A stretch of DNA of 64,000 nucleotides from DASWJS01 sp036397035. GTDB taxonomy: Bacteria > Actinomycetota > AC-67. Below the pieces are notes generated by a model that saw nothing but the letters and a program-made list of their open reading frames with translations, did no database searches and was not told the DNA's origin. The position numbers and the translations under genes are program-made. The stretch covers positions 1-64,000 of the forward strand of contig DASWJS010000021.1 of the NCBI GenBank assembly GCA_036397035.1. Reading direction: 5' to 3'. Below are positions 19,757 to 29,448 of the stretch, one piece after another; the stretch's first letter is position 1; every line of letters begins with the position of its first letter.

Positions 19757-20739
19757 AGCCCGATCGCTGCAACGAGCTTGCGACCGCCCTCACCGAGCAG
19801 ATCGGCAAGGTGATCGTCGGGCAGCGCGAGCTGGTCCGCGAGGTCCTGATCTGCCTGCTGGCCGAGGGACACGCGCTGATCGAGGGCGTGCCGGGCCTCG
19901 GCAAGACGATGCTGCTTCGCACGCTCGGCGAGGCGCTGACGATGGAGTTCTCGCGCGTGCAGTTCACGCCGGACTTGATGCCGGCCGACATCGTCGGCAC
20001 GAAGGTGCTGAAGGAGGAGCGCTCCGGGCGCACGTTCGCCTTCGAGCGCGGGCCGGTGTTCGCCAACCTGGTCCTGGCCGACGAGGTGAACCGCGCGACG
20101 CCCAAGACCCAGTCCGCGCTGCTGGAGGCGATGCAGGAGCGTCGCGTCACCGTCGGCGGCGAGACGCACGAGCTTCCGCGCCCGTTCTTCGTCATGGCCA
20201 CGCAGAACCCCATCGAGATGGAGGGCACCTACCCGCTGCCGGAAGCGCAGCTCGACCGCTTCCTGCTCAAGGTGCTCGTGCGCTTTCCGAGGGCGGACGA
20301 GCTGGCCGAGATCGTCGACCGCACGACGGGCACGCACACGCCGCTCGTCGACCGGGTGATCGATCGCGAGCAGCTCACCGACATGATCGCCACCGCTCGC
20401 GCGGTCCCGATCGCCTCGCACTTGGTCGAATACGCGGTCTCGGTCGTCACGGCGACCCATCCCGAGCACGACGCCGCGCCGGAGACGACGAAGCGCTACG
20501 TGAAGTTCGGCTCCTCCCCCCGCGGCGCGCAGGCGATGGTGCTCGCGGCGAAGGTGGCCGCGCTGCTCGACGGGCGCCTCAACGTCTCCGAGGAAGACCT
20601 GCGCGAGACGGCCACGCCGGCGCTTCGGCACCGCGTGATCCTGTCCTACGAGGCGATCGCCGACGGGGTCTCCCCCGACGACGTGCTCGGCGAGGTGCTC
20701 GCGCACACCGCCGTCCCGGCGATCCCCGTCGGCGGCTAG
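19753..20739 (+). CDS. MoxR-family AAA+ ATPase
   Basis: A 328-residue MoxR-type chaperone ATPase. Walker A is GVPGLGKT near residue 47, Walker B LVLADEVNR near 110, and sensor 1 MATQNP near 155. The tail contains SSPRGAQAM and the C-terminal lid typical of MoxR. Such ATPases activate or assemble protein complexes with VWA partners. Here the next genes are a DUF58 protein and two VWA proteins, the classic association. The GTG start at 19753 overlaps the previous stop. Confidence 0.95.
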   Translation: MKPDRCNELATALTEQIGKVIVGQRELVREVLICLLAEGHALIEGVPGLGKTMLLRTLGEALTMEFSRVQFTPDLMPADIVGTKVLKEERSGRTFAFERGPVFANLVLADEVNRATPKTQSALLEAMQERRVTVGGETHELPRPFFVMATQNPIEMEGTYPLPEAQLDRFLLKVLVRFPRADELAEIVDRTTGTHTPLVDRVIDREQLTDMIATARAVPIASHLVEYAVSVVTATHPEHDAAPETTKRYVKFGSSPRGAQAMVLAAKVAALLDGRLNVSEEDLRETATPALRHRVILSYEAIADGVSPDDVLGEVLAHTAVPAIPVGG

Positions 20740-20743
20740 TCCC

Positions 20744-21607
20744 GTGGCGCTGCTTGAGCCCGCCGACTTGGAGGCGCTCGAACGGCTCGCGCTCGCGACG
20801 CGCGCGCGGATGCTGGGCACGTTCGCCGGCGATCACCGGTCGCCCCGGTTCGGGTCGTCGCTGGACTTCGCCGACTACCGGGAGTACCGGCCGGGCGACG
20901 ACTTCCGCCGCATCGACGTGCCCCTGTCGGCGCGGCTCGACCGGCTGTTCCTTCGGCTGTTCGAGGCGGAGGAGGACGTCTCGATCCGGATCGTGGTGGA
21001 TACGTCGGCCTCGATGGGCTTCGGCGACCCGTCCAAGGTCGCGCTGGCGCGCCGGATCGCCGCCGGCTTCGCGCACCTGTCGCTCGCGCAGGGCGACGCG
21101 GTGCGCCTCTACGAGACGGCCGGCCGTCGCCGCGCCAGCCGCTGGTACGCGGCGAAGGCGGACTCGATCGAGGCGATGCGCTGGCTCGAGGCCGCCGCGC
21201 CCGCCGGGCCCGCGCGCCTCGCCGACGTCGTGCGCGCGCTGCGGGAGGAGGGCCGGACCGGCTTGACGCTGGTGGTCTCGGACCTGCTGGAACCGGGATG
21301 GGAGGACGCGATCCGCCGGCTCGGCGCGCCCGGCGAGGCGGCGCTGGTGCACCTGCTCGCGCCGGAGGAGATGGAACCGTCGCTGGAGGGCGACCTCACG
21401 CTGCTCGACGCCGAGACCGGCGCGGAGGTCCCCGTGTCGATGACGCCCGAGGTGCTGCGCGGCTACCGGGCGCGGCTCGCCGCGTGGCTCGCGTCGGTGC
21501 GCTCGGCGTGCACCTCGCGCGGGATCGGCTACGTCCGGGCGCGATCCGACGAGGACGCGATGGACTTGTTCCGGCGCCGCTTCCGGTCCGAGGCGGTCGT
21601 GCGATGA
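20744..21607 (+). CDS. DUF58/VWA-like protein
   Basis: A 287-residue cytoplasmic protein with the DUF58 hallmark YREYRPGDDFRRIDV near residues 45-60, followed by a degenerate VWA fold with IVVDTSASMGFG (about residues 84-95) as metal-binding motif. DUF58 proteins are the usual partner of MoxR ATPases. GTG at 20744 begins four bases after the moxR-type stop. This is the only junction in the operon without an overlap. Its stop overlaps the ATG of the BatA-like gene. Confidence 0.93.
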   Translation: MALLEPADLEALERLALATRARMLGTFAGDHRSPRFGSSLDFADYREYRPGDDFRRIDVPLSARLDRLFLRLFEAEEDVSIRIVVDTSASMGFGDPSKVALARRIAAGFAHLSLAQGDAVRLYETAGRRRASRWYAAKADSIEAMRWLEAAAPAGPARLADVVRALREEGRTGLTLVVSDLLEPGWEDAIRRLGAPGEAALVHLLAPEEMEPSLEGDLTLLDAETGAEVPVSMTPEVLRGYRARLAAWLASVRSACTSRGIGYVRARSDEDAMDLFRRRFRSEAVVR

Positions 21608-23475
21608 CCTTCCTCGCGCCGGCCGCTTTCGCGCTCAGCCTGCTCGCCGGGCCGATCGTCGTGATGTACATGCTGCGGAGCCGGCGCATGCGCACGCCGG
21701 TGTCGAGCACGCTGCTCTGGCTTCCGGGCGAGCGGAACCTCAGCGCGAGCATGCCCTGGCAGCCGCTGCGCTTCTCGCTGCTGCTGGCGCTGCAACTGCT
21801 GGCGCTGCTGTTGCTGCTGCTGGCCGTCGCGCGTCCGGCGCGCGCGACCGCGCTGCCGTTGGGCGAGCACACCGTGCTGATCCTCGACGCGTCGGCCTCC
21901 ATGCAGGCGGCCGAGCCGGACGGCCGAACGCGCATCGAGATCGCGCGGGCGAAGGCGGCCGAGGCCGTCGACCAGCTCTCCCCCGGCAAGCGCATGAGCG
22001 TCATCGCGGCCGGCCCCGAGGCCGAGGTCGTGCTGTCGGGGTCGAGCGACCGGCGCGCGCTGCTGGCGGCGATCAACGGCGTCGAGGCGACCGACGGGAC
22101 CGCCGACGCGGAGGCCGCCTTCGCGCTCGGCGCGAGCCTGGAGACGGCGGACACGCCGACCGTGCTGCTGTTCTACTCCGACGGCGCGATCTCGCCCGAG
22201 GCGCGCGAGTCGGCGCCCTCGACGCTCGTGCACGTCCAGACGGGAACGCCCCTGCCGAACGTCGCGGTCGAGCGGATCGCCGTCACGCCGTCGGGCGCCG
22301 GCTGGGACGCCTTCGTGCGCGTGTCGAACGAGGGAGCCGCGGCGGTGGACGCCGCGTTGGAGTTCGTCGCCGGCGAGACGGTCGTCGCGCGGGTCCCCGT
22401 CCGGGTCGAGCCGCGAAGCGGCGTCGACCTCACCGCCGCCCTTCCCGCGATCGCGGGCGGCGCGGTCGGCGCGCGCCTGACCGGCGCGCGCGCGAGGGGC
22501 GGCGACGCGACCGTGAACGCGCTCGCCGCCGACGACCAGGCCTCGACCCTGCTCGACCGCGGCTCGGGTCTGAAGGTGCTGCTCGTGACCAAGGGCAACG
22601 TCTTCCTCGAAGCCTTCGTCGGCAGTCTTCCCGGCGCGGAGCTGACCGTCGCCGACGAGCCGGTCCCCCCGACGGGTCAGAGCCTCGCGATCTACGACGG
22701 CATCGCGCCGCCGGCCGAGCCGGCGGTGCCCTCGATCGTGATCGCGGCGCCGGGCGGCGCGCCCGGCGTGACCGCGACGGGCAAGCTCGAGCTGCCGATC
22801 GTGACGTTCGTGCAGCCGCGCGAGCCCATCCTTGACCAGGTGGACCTGTCGGCGCTGGCGATCCGGGTGGCGCAGCAGGTGTCGGCGCCGCGCATGGACG
22901 TGCTGGCCGCGGCGGGCGACGACCCGATGCTGCTCGCCGGCGTGCCGGGCGGCACGCGCATGGCGTACGTGGCGTTCGCGCTCAGCGACAGCAACCTTCC
23001 CGTCCAGGTGGCGTTTCCGCTGCTGTTCGGCAACCTCGTCACGTGGCTCACGCGCGGAGACGCGCCCGACCAAGCGGAGCTGGTCGCCGGCGACGAGCTG
23101 CCCTTGAGCATCCCCGGCGGCGCCACCAGCTTCACGGTGCGGGGCCCGGGCGGAACGACCACGCGTCCGGTCGACCGCGACCGATTCGAGGACACGGCGC
23201 GGGCCGGCATCTACCGGATCGCCTACGAGGGCGCGGACGGCACCCTGGGCGAGGAATCCTTCGCGCTCGGCATCCCGGCCGGCGAGAGCAACCTCGACCC
23301 GGTGACGGTCGGCGGCGGGGGCGCGGGCGGGCTCGCCTCGGACCGATCCCTGCGCGGGCTGCGCGCCTACGGGCCCGGCCTGCTGGCGCTGGTGCTCGTC
23401 GTGCTGCTGGTCGAGTGGTGGGAGGGCTACGGCCGCCCGCGCCGGATGCGCCGAGCCGCCGGAGCCGCGGCATGA
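21604..23475 (+). CDS. BatA-like membrane VWA protein
   Basis: A 623-residue protein with an N-terminal BatA segment: a first helix at residues about 4-22, a second at about 57-78, and between them SSRRMRTPVSSTLLW-type basic residues. It is followed by a VWA domain starting LILDASASM near residue 95. The remaining 300 residues form beta-rich extracytoplasmic domains, and a final helix near 590-612 (LLALVLVVLL) ends in a basic tail. The topology suggests a large domain held outside between two anchors. ATGA junctions tie it to both neighbours. Confidence 0.9.
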   Translation: MTFLAPAAFALSLLAGPIVVMYMLRSRRMRTPVSSTLLWLPGERNLSASMPWQPLRFSLLLALQLLALLLLLLAVARPARATALPLGEHTVLILDASASMQAAEPDGRTRIEIARAKAAEAVDQLSPGKRMSVIAAGPEAEVVLSGSSDRRALLAAINGVEATDGTADAEAAFALGASLETADTPTVLLFYSDGAISPEARESAPSTLVHVQTGTPLPNVAVERIAVTPSGAGWDAFVRVSNEGAAAVDAALEFVAGETVVARVPVRVEPRSGVDLTAALPAIAGGAVGARLTGARARGGDATVNALAADDQASTLLDRGSGLKVLLVTKGNVFLEAFVGSLPGAELTVADEPVPPTGQSLAIYDGIAPPAEPAVPSIVIAAPGGAPGVTATGKLELPIVTFVQPREPILDQVDLSALAIRVAQQVSAPRMDVLAAAGDDPMLLAGVPGGTRMAYVAFALSDSNLPVQVAFPLLFGNLVTWLTRGDAPDQAELVAGDELPLSIPGGATSFTVRGPGGTTTRPVDRDRFEDTARAGIYRIAYEGADGTLGEESFALGIPAGESNLDPVTVGGGGAGGLASDRSLRGLRAYGPGLLALVLVVLLVEWWEGYGRPRRMRRAAGAAA

Positions 23476-26132
23476 GCTTCGACCGTCCGCTCTGGCTGCT
23501 GGCGCTCGTGCCAGCGCTCGGCGTCACGTGGTTCGTCCACGCGATCGGGCACCTGTCGGTCGCGCGCCTGCAACGGCGGATCGCCCTCGGCGTGCGGACC
23601 GCGATCGTGGCGGCGCTGGTGCTGGCGCTCGCCGGCCTTCGGCTCGGCGCCGGCGGCGATCACGTCGCGGTCGTCTTCCTCGTGGACCGCTCGGACTCGG
23701 TGGGCATCGCCGGCGCGAGCGTGGCCCGCGACTTCATCGCCGAGGTGCTCGCGGCCAAGCCGCGCACCGACCTCGCCGGCGTCGTGGCCTTCGGCGCCGA
23801 GCCGCGCCTGGAGTTCGGGCTGACCGACGCGCCTGCGTTCACGCAACTGACCGCGGTGCCGGCCGCGAACGCGACCGACCTGGCGCGCGCGCTGCGGCTC
23901 GCCGCGGCGCTCTTCCCGGAAGGCGCGCGCCGCCGCGTCGTCGTGCTGAGCGACGGGCGCGAGACCGACGGGGACGCGCGCCGGGAGGCCGAACGGCTCG
24001 CCGACCTCGGCATCGTCGTGGAGTCGGTGGTCCTGGACGCCTCGTCGGGGAACGACGCGCTGATCGAGGCGGTGACCGCGCCGGGCAAGGTGCGCAAGGG
24101 CGAGCGGTACCGGGTCTCGGTCACGGTGTCGGGCCCCGGCGGTCCCGCGTTCGTCGAGCTGTTCCGGGACGGGAGGCTGATCGAGTCGCTCGACCTGCTG
24201 CTGAAGCCGGGCCGCACGACGATCCCGTTCACCGAGCGCGCGACCGCGACGGGCGTGCACACCTACGAGGCGCGGCTCACGACGACCGACGACGCCGTGC
24301 CGGAGAACGACCGGGGACTCGCGGCGGTCGTCGTCGAGGGCGTCCCGCGCGTGCTGGTGATCGAAGGGAGCCGGGGCGAGGGGCGCGCGCTCGCGCGCGC
24401 GCTGCGCGCCGGACGGTTGCGGGTCGACGTCGGCAGCCCGCCGTCGCTCCCGCCGCTCACGCAGTTGCTCGGGTACCAGGCGACGGTGCTGGTGGACGTG
24501 CCCGCGCACGCGCTGTCGCCCGGCCAGGTGCGAACGCTCGGCGCCGCGGTGGTCGACGCGGGAGCGGGGCTCGTCACCGTCGGCGGCGAAAGCTCCTACG
24601 GGGTCGGGGCCTATCGCGGGAGCGAGCTGGAGAAGCTCCTGCCGGTGAACAGCGAGCTGACCGACCCGAAGCGGCGACCCTCGATCGCCGAAGCGCTCGT
24701 CGTGGACACCTCGGGAAGCATGGGCGTCGAGGGTGGCGTAAACAAGACCGACCTGTCGCGCGCGGGGCTCGCGCGGGCGATCGGGTCGCTGTCGCCGGAG
24801 GACACCATCGGCGTGCTCGCGTTCAATACGCGGTCGTCGTGGATCATCGACCTGCAGCAGTTGCCGCCGCCCGAGACGGTGCGCGCGGGCTTGCAGCGGC
24901 TCACGCCGGGGGGCGGCACCGACATCGCGCAAGCGGTGCAGCACGCCGTGCGCGATCTCGCCGAGCAGGACACGAAGCTGAAGCACATCGTGCTGTTCAC
25001 CGACGGCTTCTCCGACGACTCGCGGCTCGTCTCGATCGCCGAGCAGGCCGCCGACGAGCACCGGATCACGCTCTCGGTCGTCGCGATCGGGCGGCAGACG
25101 GCGGGCGTGCTGCCCGGGATGGCCGAGGCCGGCAAGGGACGCTTCTACGCGATCAAGCGGCTCACCGACGTGCCCGAGGTCATCACCGAGGAAGTCCTGC
25201 GCGCGAGCCGCAACTTCATCAACGAAGGGGTCTTCCCGCCGCTGCTCGCCGAGCCGTCCGCGCTGACCGAGCTGATCGGCTCGGCGCCGGCGCTGCTCGG
25301 CTACGTCGCCACCTCGCCCAAGGAAACCGCGACCGTGGCGCTGGCGATCGGTAAGGAACAGGATCCGCTGCTGGCGTCGTGGCACGCGGGACTCGGCACG
25401 GCGGTGTCCTGGACGAGCGACGCGAAGGCGCGCTGGTCGAAGCGCTGGACCGGCTGGCGCGGGTTCCGCGACGCGTGGACGAACATCGTGCGATCGACGT
25501 TCCCCACCGGCGGCACGGCGCCCTTCGGGACGGAGGCCCGCTTCGACGGCGACCGCCTTCGCATCGCCGTGGCCGGCGAGGCGGTCCCGGGCGCCCTCGA
25601 AGCGACGGCGCGCGTGATCGATCCCGCGCTCGGCGTCGTCGACCTGCGCCTGGACCGGACGGGGCCGGCGTCGTTCAGCGCCCGCCTGCCGGCACGGGAC
25701 GAAGGCTCCTACGTCGTGCTGACGTCGGTGACCGCGGGCGGCGCCGTCGTTTACCGCGACACCATCGCCGCCACCCGCTCCTACTCGACCGAGTACCTGT
25801 CGGCGGGGCCGGACCGCGCGCTGCTCGCCGACCTCGCCGCCGCGACCGGCGGGCGCGACGAGGTCGAGCCGGCGACGGCGTTCGACCCGGCCGGCCTCAC
25901 GCGCAGCGACGCGCGGACGGCGCTATGGCCGTTGCTCGCGCTGCTCGCGGCGCTGCTGTGGCCGGTGGACATCGGCCTGCGGCGGCTCGCCCTCAGCAGG
26001 CACGACGTGCGCGCGATCGTGGGGAGCCTCAGGCGGCACCGCGGCGATCATGCGCCCGCCGAGGTCGACGAGCGGGTCGAGCGCCTGCGCGCCGCGCGGG
26101 AGCGGGCGCGCCAAGACCTCGATCAGACCTGA
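23472..26132 (+). CDS. large membrane protein with two VWA domains
   Basis: An 886-residue protein that ends the operon. After two N-terminal helices (about residues 8-25 and 38-58), a first VWA domain has FLVDRSDSVG (about 66-75). A domain containing VLVIEGSRGEG and a VTVGGESSYGVGAY glutamine-amidotransferase-like segment follows (about 295-390). A second VWA domain with VVDTSGSMG lies near 414-422, then beta-rich domains, and a last helix near 815-832 with a basic cytoplasmic tail. The order VWA, GATase-like, VWA is typical of large BatA-related proteins. Both MIDAS motifs are intact. Confidence 0.9.
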   Translation: MSFDRPLWLLALVPALGVTWFVHAIGHLSVARLQRRIALGVRTAIVAALVLALAGLRLGAGGDHVAVVFLVDRSDSVGIAGASVARDFIAEVLAAKPRTDLAGVVAFGAEPRLEFGLTDAPAFTQLTAVPAANATDLARALRLAAALFPEGARRRVVVLSDGRETDGDARREAERLADLGIVVESVVLDASSGNDALIEAVTAPGKVRKGERYRVSVTVSGPGGPAFVELFRDGRLIESLDLLLKPGRTTIPFTERATATGVHTYEARLTTTDDAVPENDRGLAAVVVEGVPRVLVIEGSRGEGRALARALRAGRLRVDVGSPPSLPPLTQLLGYQATVLVDVPAHALSPGQVRTLGAAVVDAGAGLVTVGGESSYGVGAYRGSELEKLLPVNSELTDPKRRPSIAEALVVDTSGSMGVEGGVNKTDLSRAGLARAIGSLSPEDTIGVLAFNTRSSWIIDLQQLPPPETVRAGLQRLTPGGGTDIAQAVQHAVRDLAEQDTKLKHIVLFTDGFSDDSRLVSIAEQAADEHRITLSVVAIGRQTAGVLPGMAEAGKGRFYAIKRLTDVPEVITEEVLRASRNFINEGVFPPLLAEPSALTELIGSAPALLGYVATSPKETATVALAIGKEQDPLLASWHAGLGTAVSWTSDAKARWSKRWTGWRGFRDAWTNIVRSTFPTGGTAPFGTEARFDGDRLRIAVAGEAVPGALEATARVIDPALGVVDLRLDRTGPASFSARLPARDEGSYVVLTSVTAGGAVVYRDTIAATRSYSTEYLSAGPDRALLADLAAATGGRDEVEPATAFDPAGLTRSDARTALWPLLALLAALLWPVDIGLRRLALSRHDVRAIVGSLRRHRGDHAPAEVDERVERLRAARERARQDLDQT

Positions 26133-26142
26133 GAGCCGCCGG

Positions 26143-27816
26143 TCAGTCGCAGACCGCGCCGCGGGCGGCGCTCGAGACGAGCTTCGCGTACTTGCCCAGG
26201 GCGCCGGACGTGTAGCGCGGCTCGGGCGGCTTCCAGCCCGCCCGCCGCTCCTCCAGCGTCGCCTCGGCGACCTCGACGTCGAGCCGCCTGTTCGGCACGT
26301 CCAGCACGATCGGGTCGCCCTCGGCGACGAGCCCGATCGGCCCGCCGTCCACCGACTCGGGCGCCGCATGGGCGACCATGAACCCGTGCGTCGCGCCGCT
26401 GAAGCGGCCGTCGGTGATCAGGCACACGTCCTTGCCGAGCCCCGCGCCGGCAACCGCGGCGGTCACGGCGAGCATCTCGCGCATCCCCGGGCCGCCGCGC
26501 GGGCCCTCGTTGCGAATCACGATCACGTCCCCGCGCTTGATGCGGCCGCCCGTGACCGCCGCGAAGGCGTCCTCCTCGCACTCGAACACGCGCGCCGGGC
26601 CGCGGAAGACCGTGCCCTCCATGCCGGCGATCTTCGCGACGGCGCCGTCGGGCGCCAGGCTCCCCCGGACGATGGCAAGCCCGCCGCTGGCGTGGATCGG
26701 ATCGGCGAGCGGGCGCACGATGCTCGCGTCCGAGGGTGCGGCCACGCCGGCGAGGTTCTCGGCGACGCTCGCGCCGGTGACCGTGATCGGGTCGCCGTGC
26801 AGCAAGCCGGCGTCCAGCAGCTCGCGCATCACCGCCGGGATGCCGCCGACGCGGTCCAGGTCGAGCATCACGAACCGGCCCCACGGCTTCATGTCGGCCA
26901 CGATCGGGGTCCGCCGCGCGATGCGGTCGAAGTCGTCCAGCGCCAGGTCGGTCCCGGCGGTGTGGGCGATCGCAAGCAGGTGCAGCACCGCGTTCGTCGA
27001 GCCGCCGCACGCGACGACGACGGCGATCGCGTTCTCGAACGCCTCCTTGGTCAGGACGTCGCGCGGCCGGATGCCCGCCTCCAGCAGCGCGAGCGCCGCG
27101 ACCCCGCTCTGCTCGGCGAACGCGTCGCGGCGCGGATCGACGGCCGACGGGCCGCTCGACCCGGGCAGCGACAGGCCCAGCGCCTCGATGGCCGCGGCCA
27201 TCGTGTTGGCGGTGAACATCCCGCCGCACGAGCCCGCACCCGGGCACGCGTTGCGTTCCAGCTCCAGCAGCTCCTCGTCGGTCATCCCGCCCGCGGCGTG
27301 CGTGCCCACGGCCTCGAACACGTCCTGGATCGTGACGTCGTGGCCGTGGAAGGTGCCGGGCAGGATCGTGCCCCCGTAGAGGAAGATGCTCGGGATGTTG
27401 AGCCGCGTCGCGCCCATCACCATGCCCGGCAGGGACTTGTCGCAGCCGGCGATGGTCACCAGGGCGTCGAAGCGCTCCGCGTGCGCGACCAGCTCGACCG
27501 AGTCGGCGATCAGCTCCCGGCTCACCAGGGAGGCGCGCATCCCTTCGTGGCCCATGGAGATGCCGTCCGACACGGCGATCGTCGTGTACTCGACCGGGAC
27601 CGCGCCCGCGGCTCGCACGCCTTTCTTCGCGGCGGCCGCGAGCCGGTTCAGGTGGACGTTGCAGGGCGTGACTTCGTTCCAGGACGACGCCACGCCGATC
27701 TGCGGCTTGCCGAAGTCCTCCTCGCTGAACCCGACCGCGCGCAGCATCGCGCGCGCCGGCGCGCGCGACGGGCCTTCGGTCACGTCGCGGCTTCGATGAC
27801 GAACGTCGCCGCTCAC
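26143..27816 (-). CDS. ilvD: dihydroxy-acid dehydratase
   Basis: A 557-residue Fe-S dehydratase for the third common step of isoleucine/valine synthesis. Iron-sulfur ligands are in ITIAGCDKSLPGM and CPGAGSCGGMFTANTM; the start RHRSRDVTEGPSRAPARAM is typical. GTG at 27816 overlaps the stop of the upstream DUF3352-like gene by four bases, so it is made from that gene's transcript, not from the ilvBNC operon. It converges on the MoxR/VWA operon with 10 bases between them. Confidence 0.97.
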   Translation of the reverse strand: MSGDVRHRSRDVTEGPSRAPARAMLRAVGFSEEDFGKPQIGVASSWNEVTPCNVHLNRLAAAAKKGVRAAGAVPVEYTTIAVSDGISMGHEGMRASLVSRELIADSVELVAHAERFDALVTIAGCDKSLPGMVMGATRLNIPSIFLYGGTILPGTFHGHDVTIQDVFEAVGTHAAGGMTDEELLELERNACPGAGSCGGMFTANTMAAAIEALGLSLPGSSGPSAVDPRRDAFAEQSGVAALALLEAGIRPRDVLTKEAFENAIAVVVACGGSTNAVLHLLAIAHTAGTDLALDDFDRIARRTPIVADMKPWGRFVMLDLDRVGGIPAVMRELLDAGLLHGDPITVTGASVAENLAGVAAPSDASIVRPLADPIHASGGLAIVRGSLAPDGAVAKIAGMEGTVFRGPARVFECEEDAFAAVTGGRIKRGDVIVIRNEGPRGGPGMREMLAVTAAVAGAGLGKDVCLITDGRFSGATHGFMVAHAAPESVDGGPIGLVAEGDPIVLDVPNRRLDVEVAEATLEERRAGWKPPEPRYTSGALGKYAKLVSSAARGAVCD

Positions 27817-29342
27817 GTCGGGTTCGTCGTCAGCGCGATGCGCGCGGTCGTGGCGTCGGCGTGGATCGCGAACGCGGAGAACAGGTCGAAGAAGGCGGTC
27901 ATGTCCTCGATCTCCTCCGGCGTCATGCCCGCCGTCGGAATCAGCGCGCGGACGGCCTGGAGGTCGACGTAGAGCTGGAAGAACGTCGAGTCCGACGCGG
28001 GCCCGACGGCGGCCCGGTAGCGAGCATCGCCGGACAGCGGCTCGTCCGCGGCACGCAGCAGGCCCCGCGCGAACCGCTCGCGCGTCGAGACCACGATGCG
28101 ATCGTCGTTCTCCAGCAGGACGAGCCCGACCACGTCGATCACGATCCGGAAGCCGTCGTTGATCGGCGTCACCTCGGCGCCGTTGTCGCCGAGCGCTTCG
28201 ACCAAGCCGGCGGCCGCCTTCGAGGCGCCCGCGTCGGCCTTGTCGATCAGCAACGCCAGCTCCGGGATCGGGAAGACCGACTCCCCGAACACGGTGGAGA
28301 CTTCGCCCTGCAGCAACGGCAGGAGGTCGCGCTCGACGTCGATGCCCAGGTCCTCCAGAGGCCCGAGGATCGCGCCGGGATCGGCCCCGGCCATCGCGGC
28401 GATGAACGGGAGCTGCTCGAGCGCGTCTCCGAGCGGCTTGCCGACGCCGAAGACGCTGAGGGCGGCGGTGACGTTCGCCGGGGCCGATTCGACCATGTCG
28501 AGCGAGCCGCCCGACGCGGACTCGGTGGCGGCGCCGGAGAAGCTGAGAGCGATGCCGGTCTCGTCGGCCGTGAGTCCCGCGGTGACGACGCCGGCCGGCG
28601 TCGCGGCGGTCAGCCCGGGCAACGACCCCAGCTTCGAGAAGTCGGCGAACGTGAAGAACAACGGGGCCTCTCCGAAGGAGGCGCGGCCCGCAGCGAAGTC
28701 GGGATCGGCGGCGAGCGACTCGCCGTCGGCGCGGTCGGCGATGAACGCGTCGACGGTCGATTCCCGCGGACCGACGAACGCGACGCCGTCTTCGACCACG
28801 ACCGCCGAGTCCGGGACACCGGCGAGCGCCGTTTTCGCCGCGGCCTCGTCCTGCACGGCGATCAGGACGATGACGTCCGGCTCGAGGAAGTTCAGCGTCG
28901 GGAGGGCGACGGCGACCTGCGAGCCGATCCAGGGCTCGACGCCGGTCGCGTAGTCGTCCAGCCCTATCTCCCGCGCGATCTCGTCGAGGGCCTCGTCCAG
29001 TCCGTCCTCGACGTCCTGGCGCGCGCCAGCCGGAAGGCGGTCGAGCAGGCGCTGGAGCCCGCCGCGCTCGTCGCCGGACGGCTTGATGGTGACCGCCGCG
29101 TACGCGCCGACGCCCGAGGGAACGCGCTCGGCGAGATCGACGGGCGGCTCCGAACGGATGGCCACCACCGCGGCGCTCACCGTCAGCAGCGCGGCCACGC
29201 CGACCGCGATGACGATCCAGCTTCCGGTCCTGGACTTCGGCGCGGCCGGCTCCGGCGCGATCACGCTCGAGTCGCCCGGCGTCACCTCGTCCGGCGTCGC
29301 GTCGCCGTTCGGCGCCCGATCGTCACTCGGGATGTCGCTCAT
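27813..29342 (-). CDS. DUF3352-like membrane-anchored protein
   Basis: A 509-residue protein. A hydrophilic Asp/Pro-rich N-terminus (about 1-38) and one membrane helix (about 40-62, IVIAVGVAALL) precede a large extracytoplasmic alpha/beta region with no cysteines or catalytic signature. The pattern LAERVPSGVGAYAAVTIKP after the helix, and repeated references to Asp/Ala/Gly-rich loops, match proteins annotated as DUF3352. GGGAGG lies five bases before the ATG at 29342. It is translationally coupled to ilvD. The 5' leader carries a triple 13-bp repeat and a TAGGCT hexamer (29402-29407). Confidence 0.8.
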   Translation of the reverse strand: MSDIPSDDRAPNGDATPDEVTPGDSSVIAPEPAAPKSRTGSWIVIAVGVAALLTVSAAVVAIRSEPPVDLAERVPSGVGAYAAVTIKPSGDERGGLQRLLDRLPAGARQDVEDGLDEALDEIAREIGLDDYATGVEPWIGSQVAVALPTLNFLEPDVIVLIAVQDEAAAKTALAGVPDSAVVVEDGVAFVGPRESTVDAFIADRADGESLAADPDFAAGRASFGEAPLFFTFADFSKLGSLPGLTAATPAGVVTAGLTADETGIALSFSGAATESASGGSLDMVESAPANVTAALSVFGVGKPLGDALEQLPFIAAMAGADPGAILGPLEDLGIDVERDLLPLLQGEVSTVFGESVFPIPELALLIDKADAGASKAAAGLVEALGDNGAEVTPINDGFRIVIDVVGLVLLENDDRIVVSTRERFARGLLRAADEPLSGDARYRAAVGPASDSTFFQLYVDLQAVRALIPTAGMTPEEIEDMTAFFDLFSAFAIHADATTARIALTTNPT

Positions 29343-29354
29343 CGAATCCCTCCC

Positions 29355-29393
29355 ACATCCTTCGGGCACATCCTTCGGGCACGTCCTTCGGGA
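29355..29393 (-). repeat. three tandem 13-bp repeats in the leader of the DUF3352-like gene
   Basis: Two exact copies and one near-copy of ACATCCTTCGGGC (plus-strand reading) stand head to tail at 29355-29367, 29368-29380 and 29381-29393. On the coding strand each unit contains GAAGGA, a Shine-Dalgarno-like core, just upstream of the real GGGAGG site. They lie between a possible -10 (29402-29407) and the ATG. Confidence 0.75.
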
Positions 29394-29448
29394 ACCCGTG
29401 GAGCCTACCTCCTCGGCCCCGCGAACGCGGGAGGGCGTTCCGGCCGCG

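Noticed and set aside
29418..29431. CCCGCG-AA-CGCGGG hairpin as a terminator after the methyltransferase gene
   Set aside because: The stem is six base pairs with a two-base loop and no T-run follows on the coding strand.
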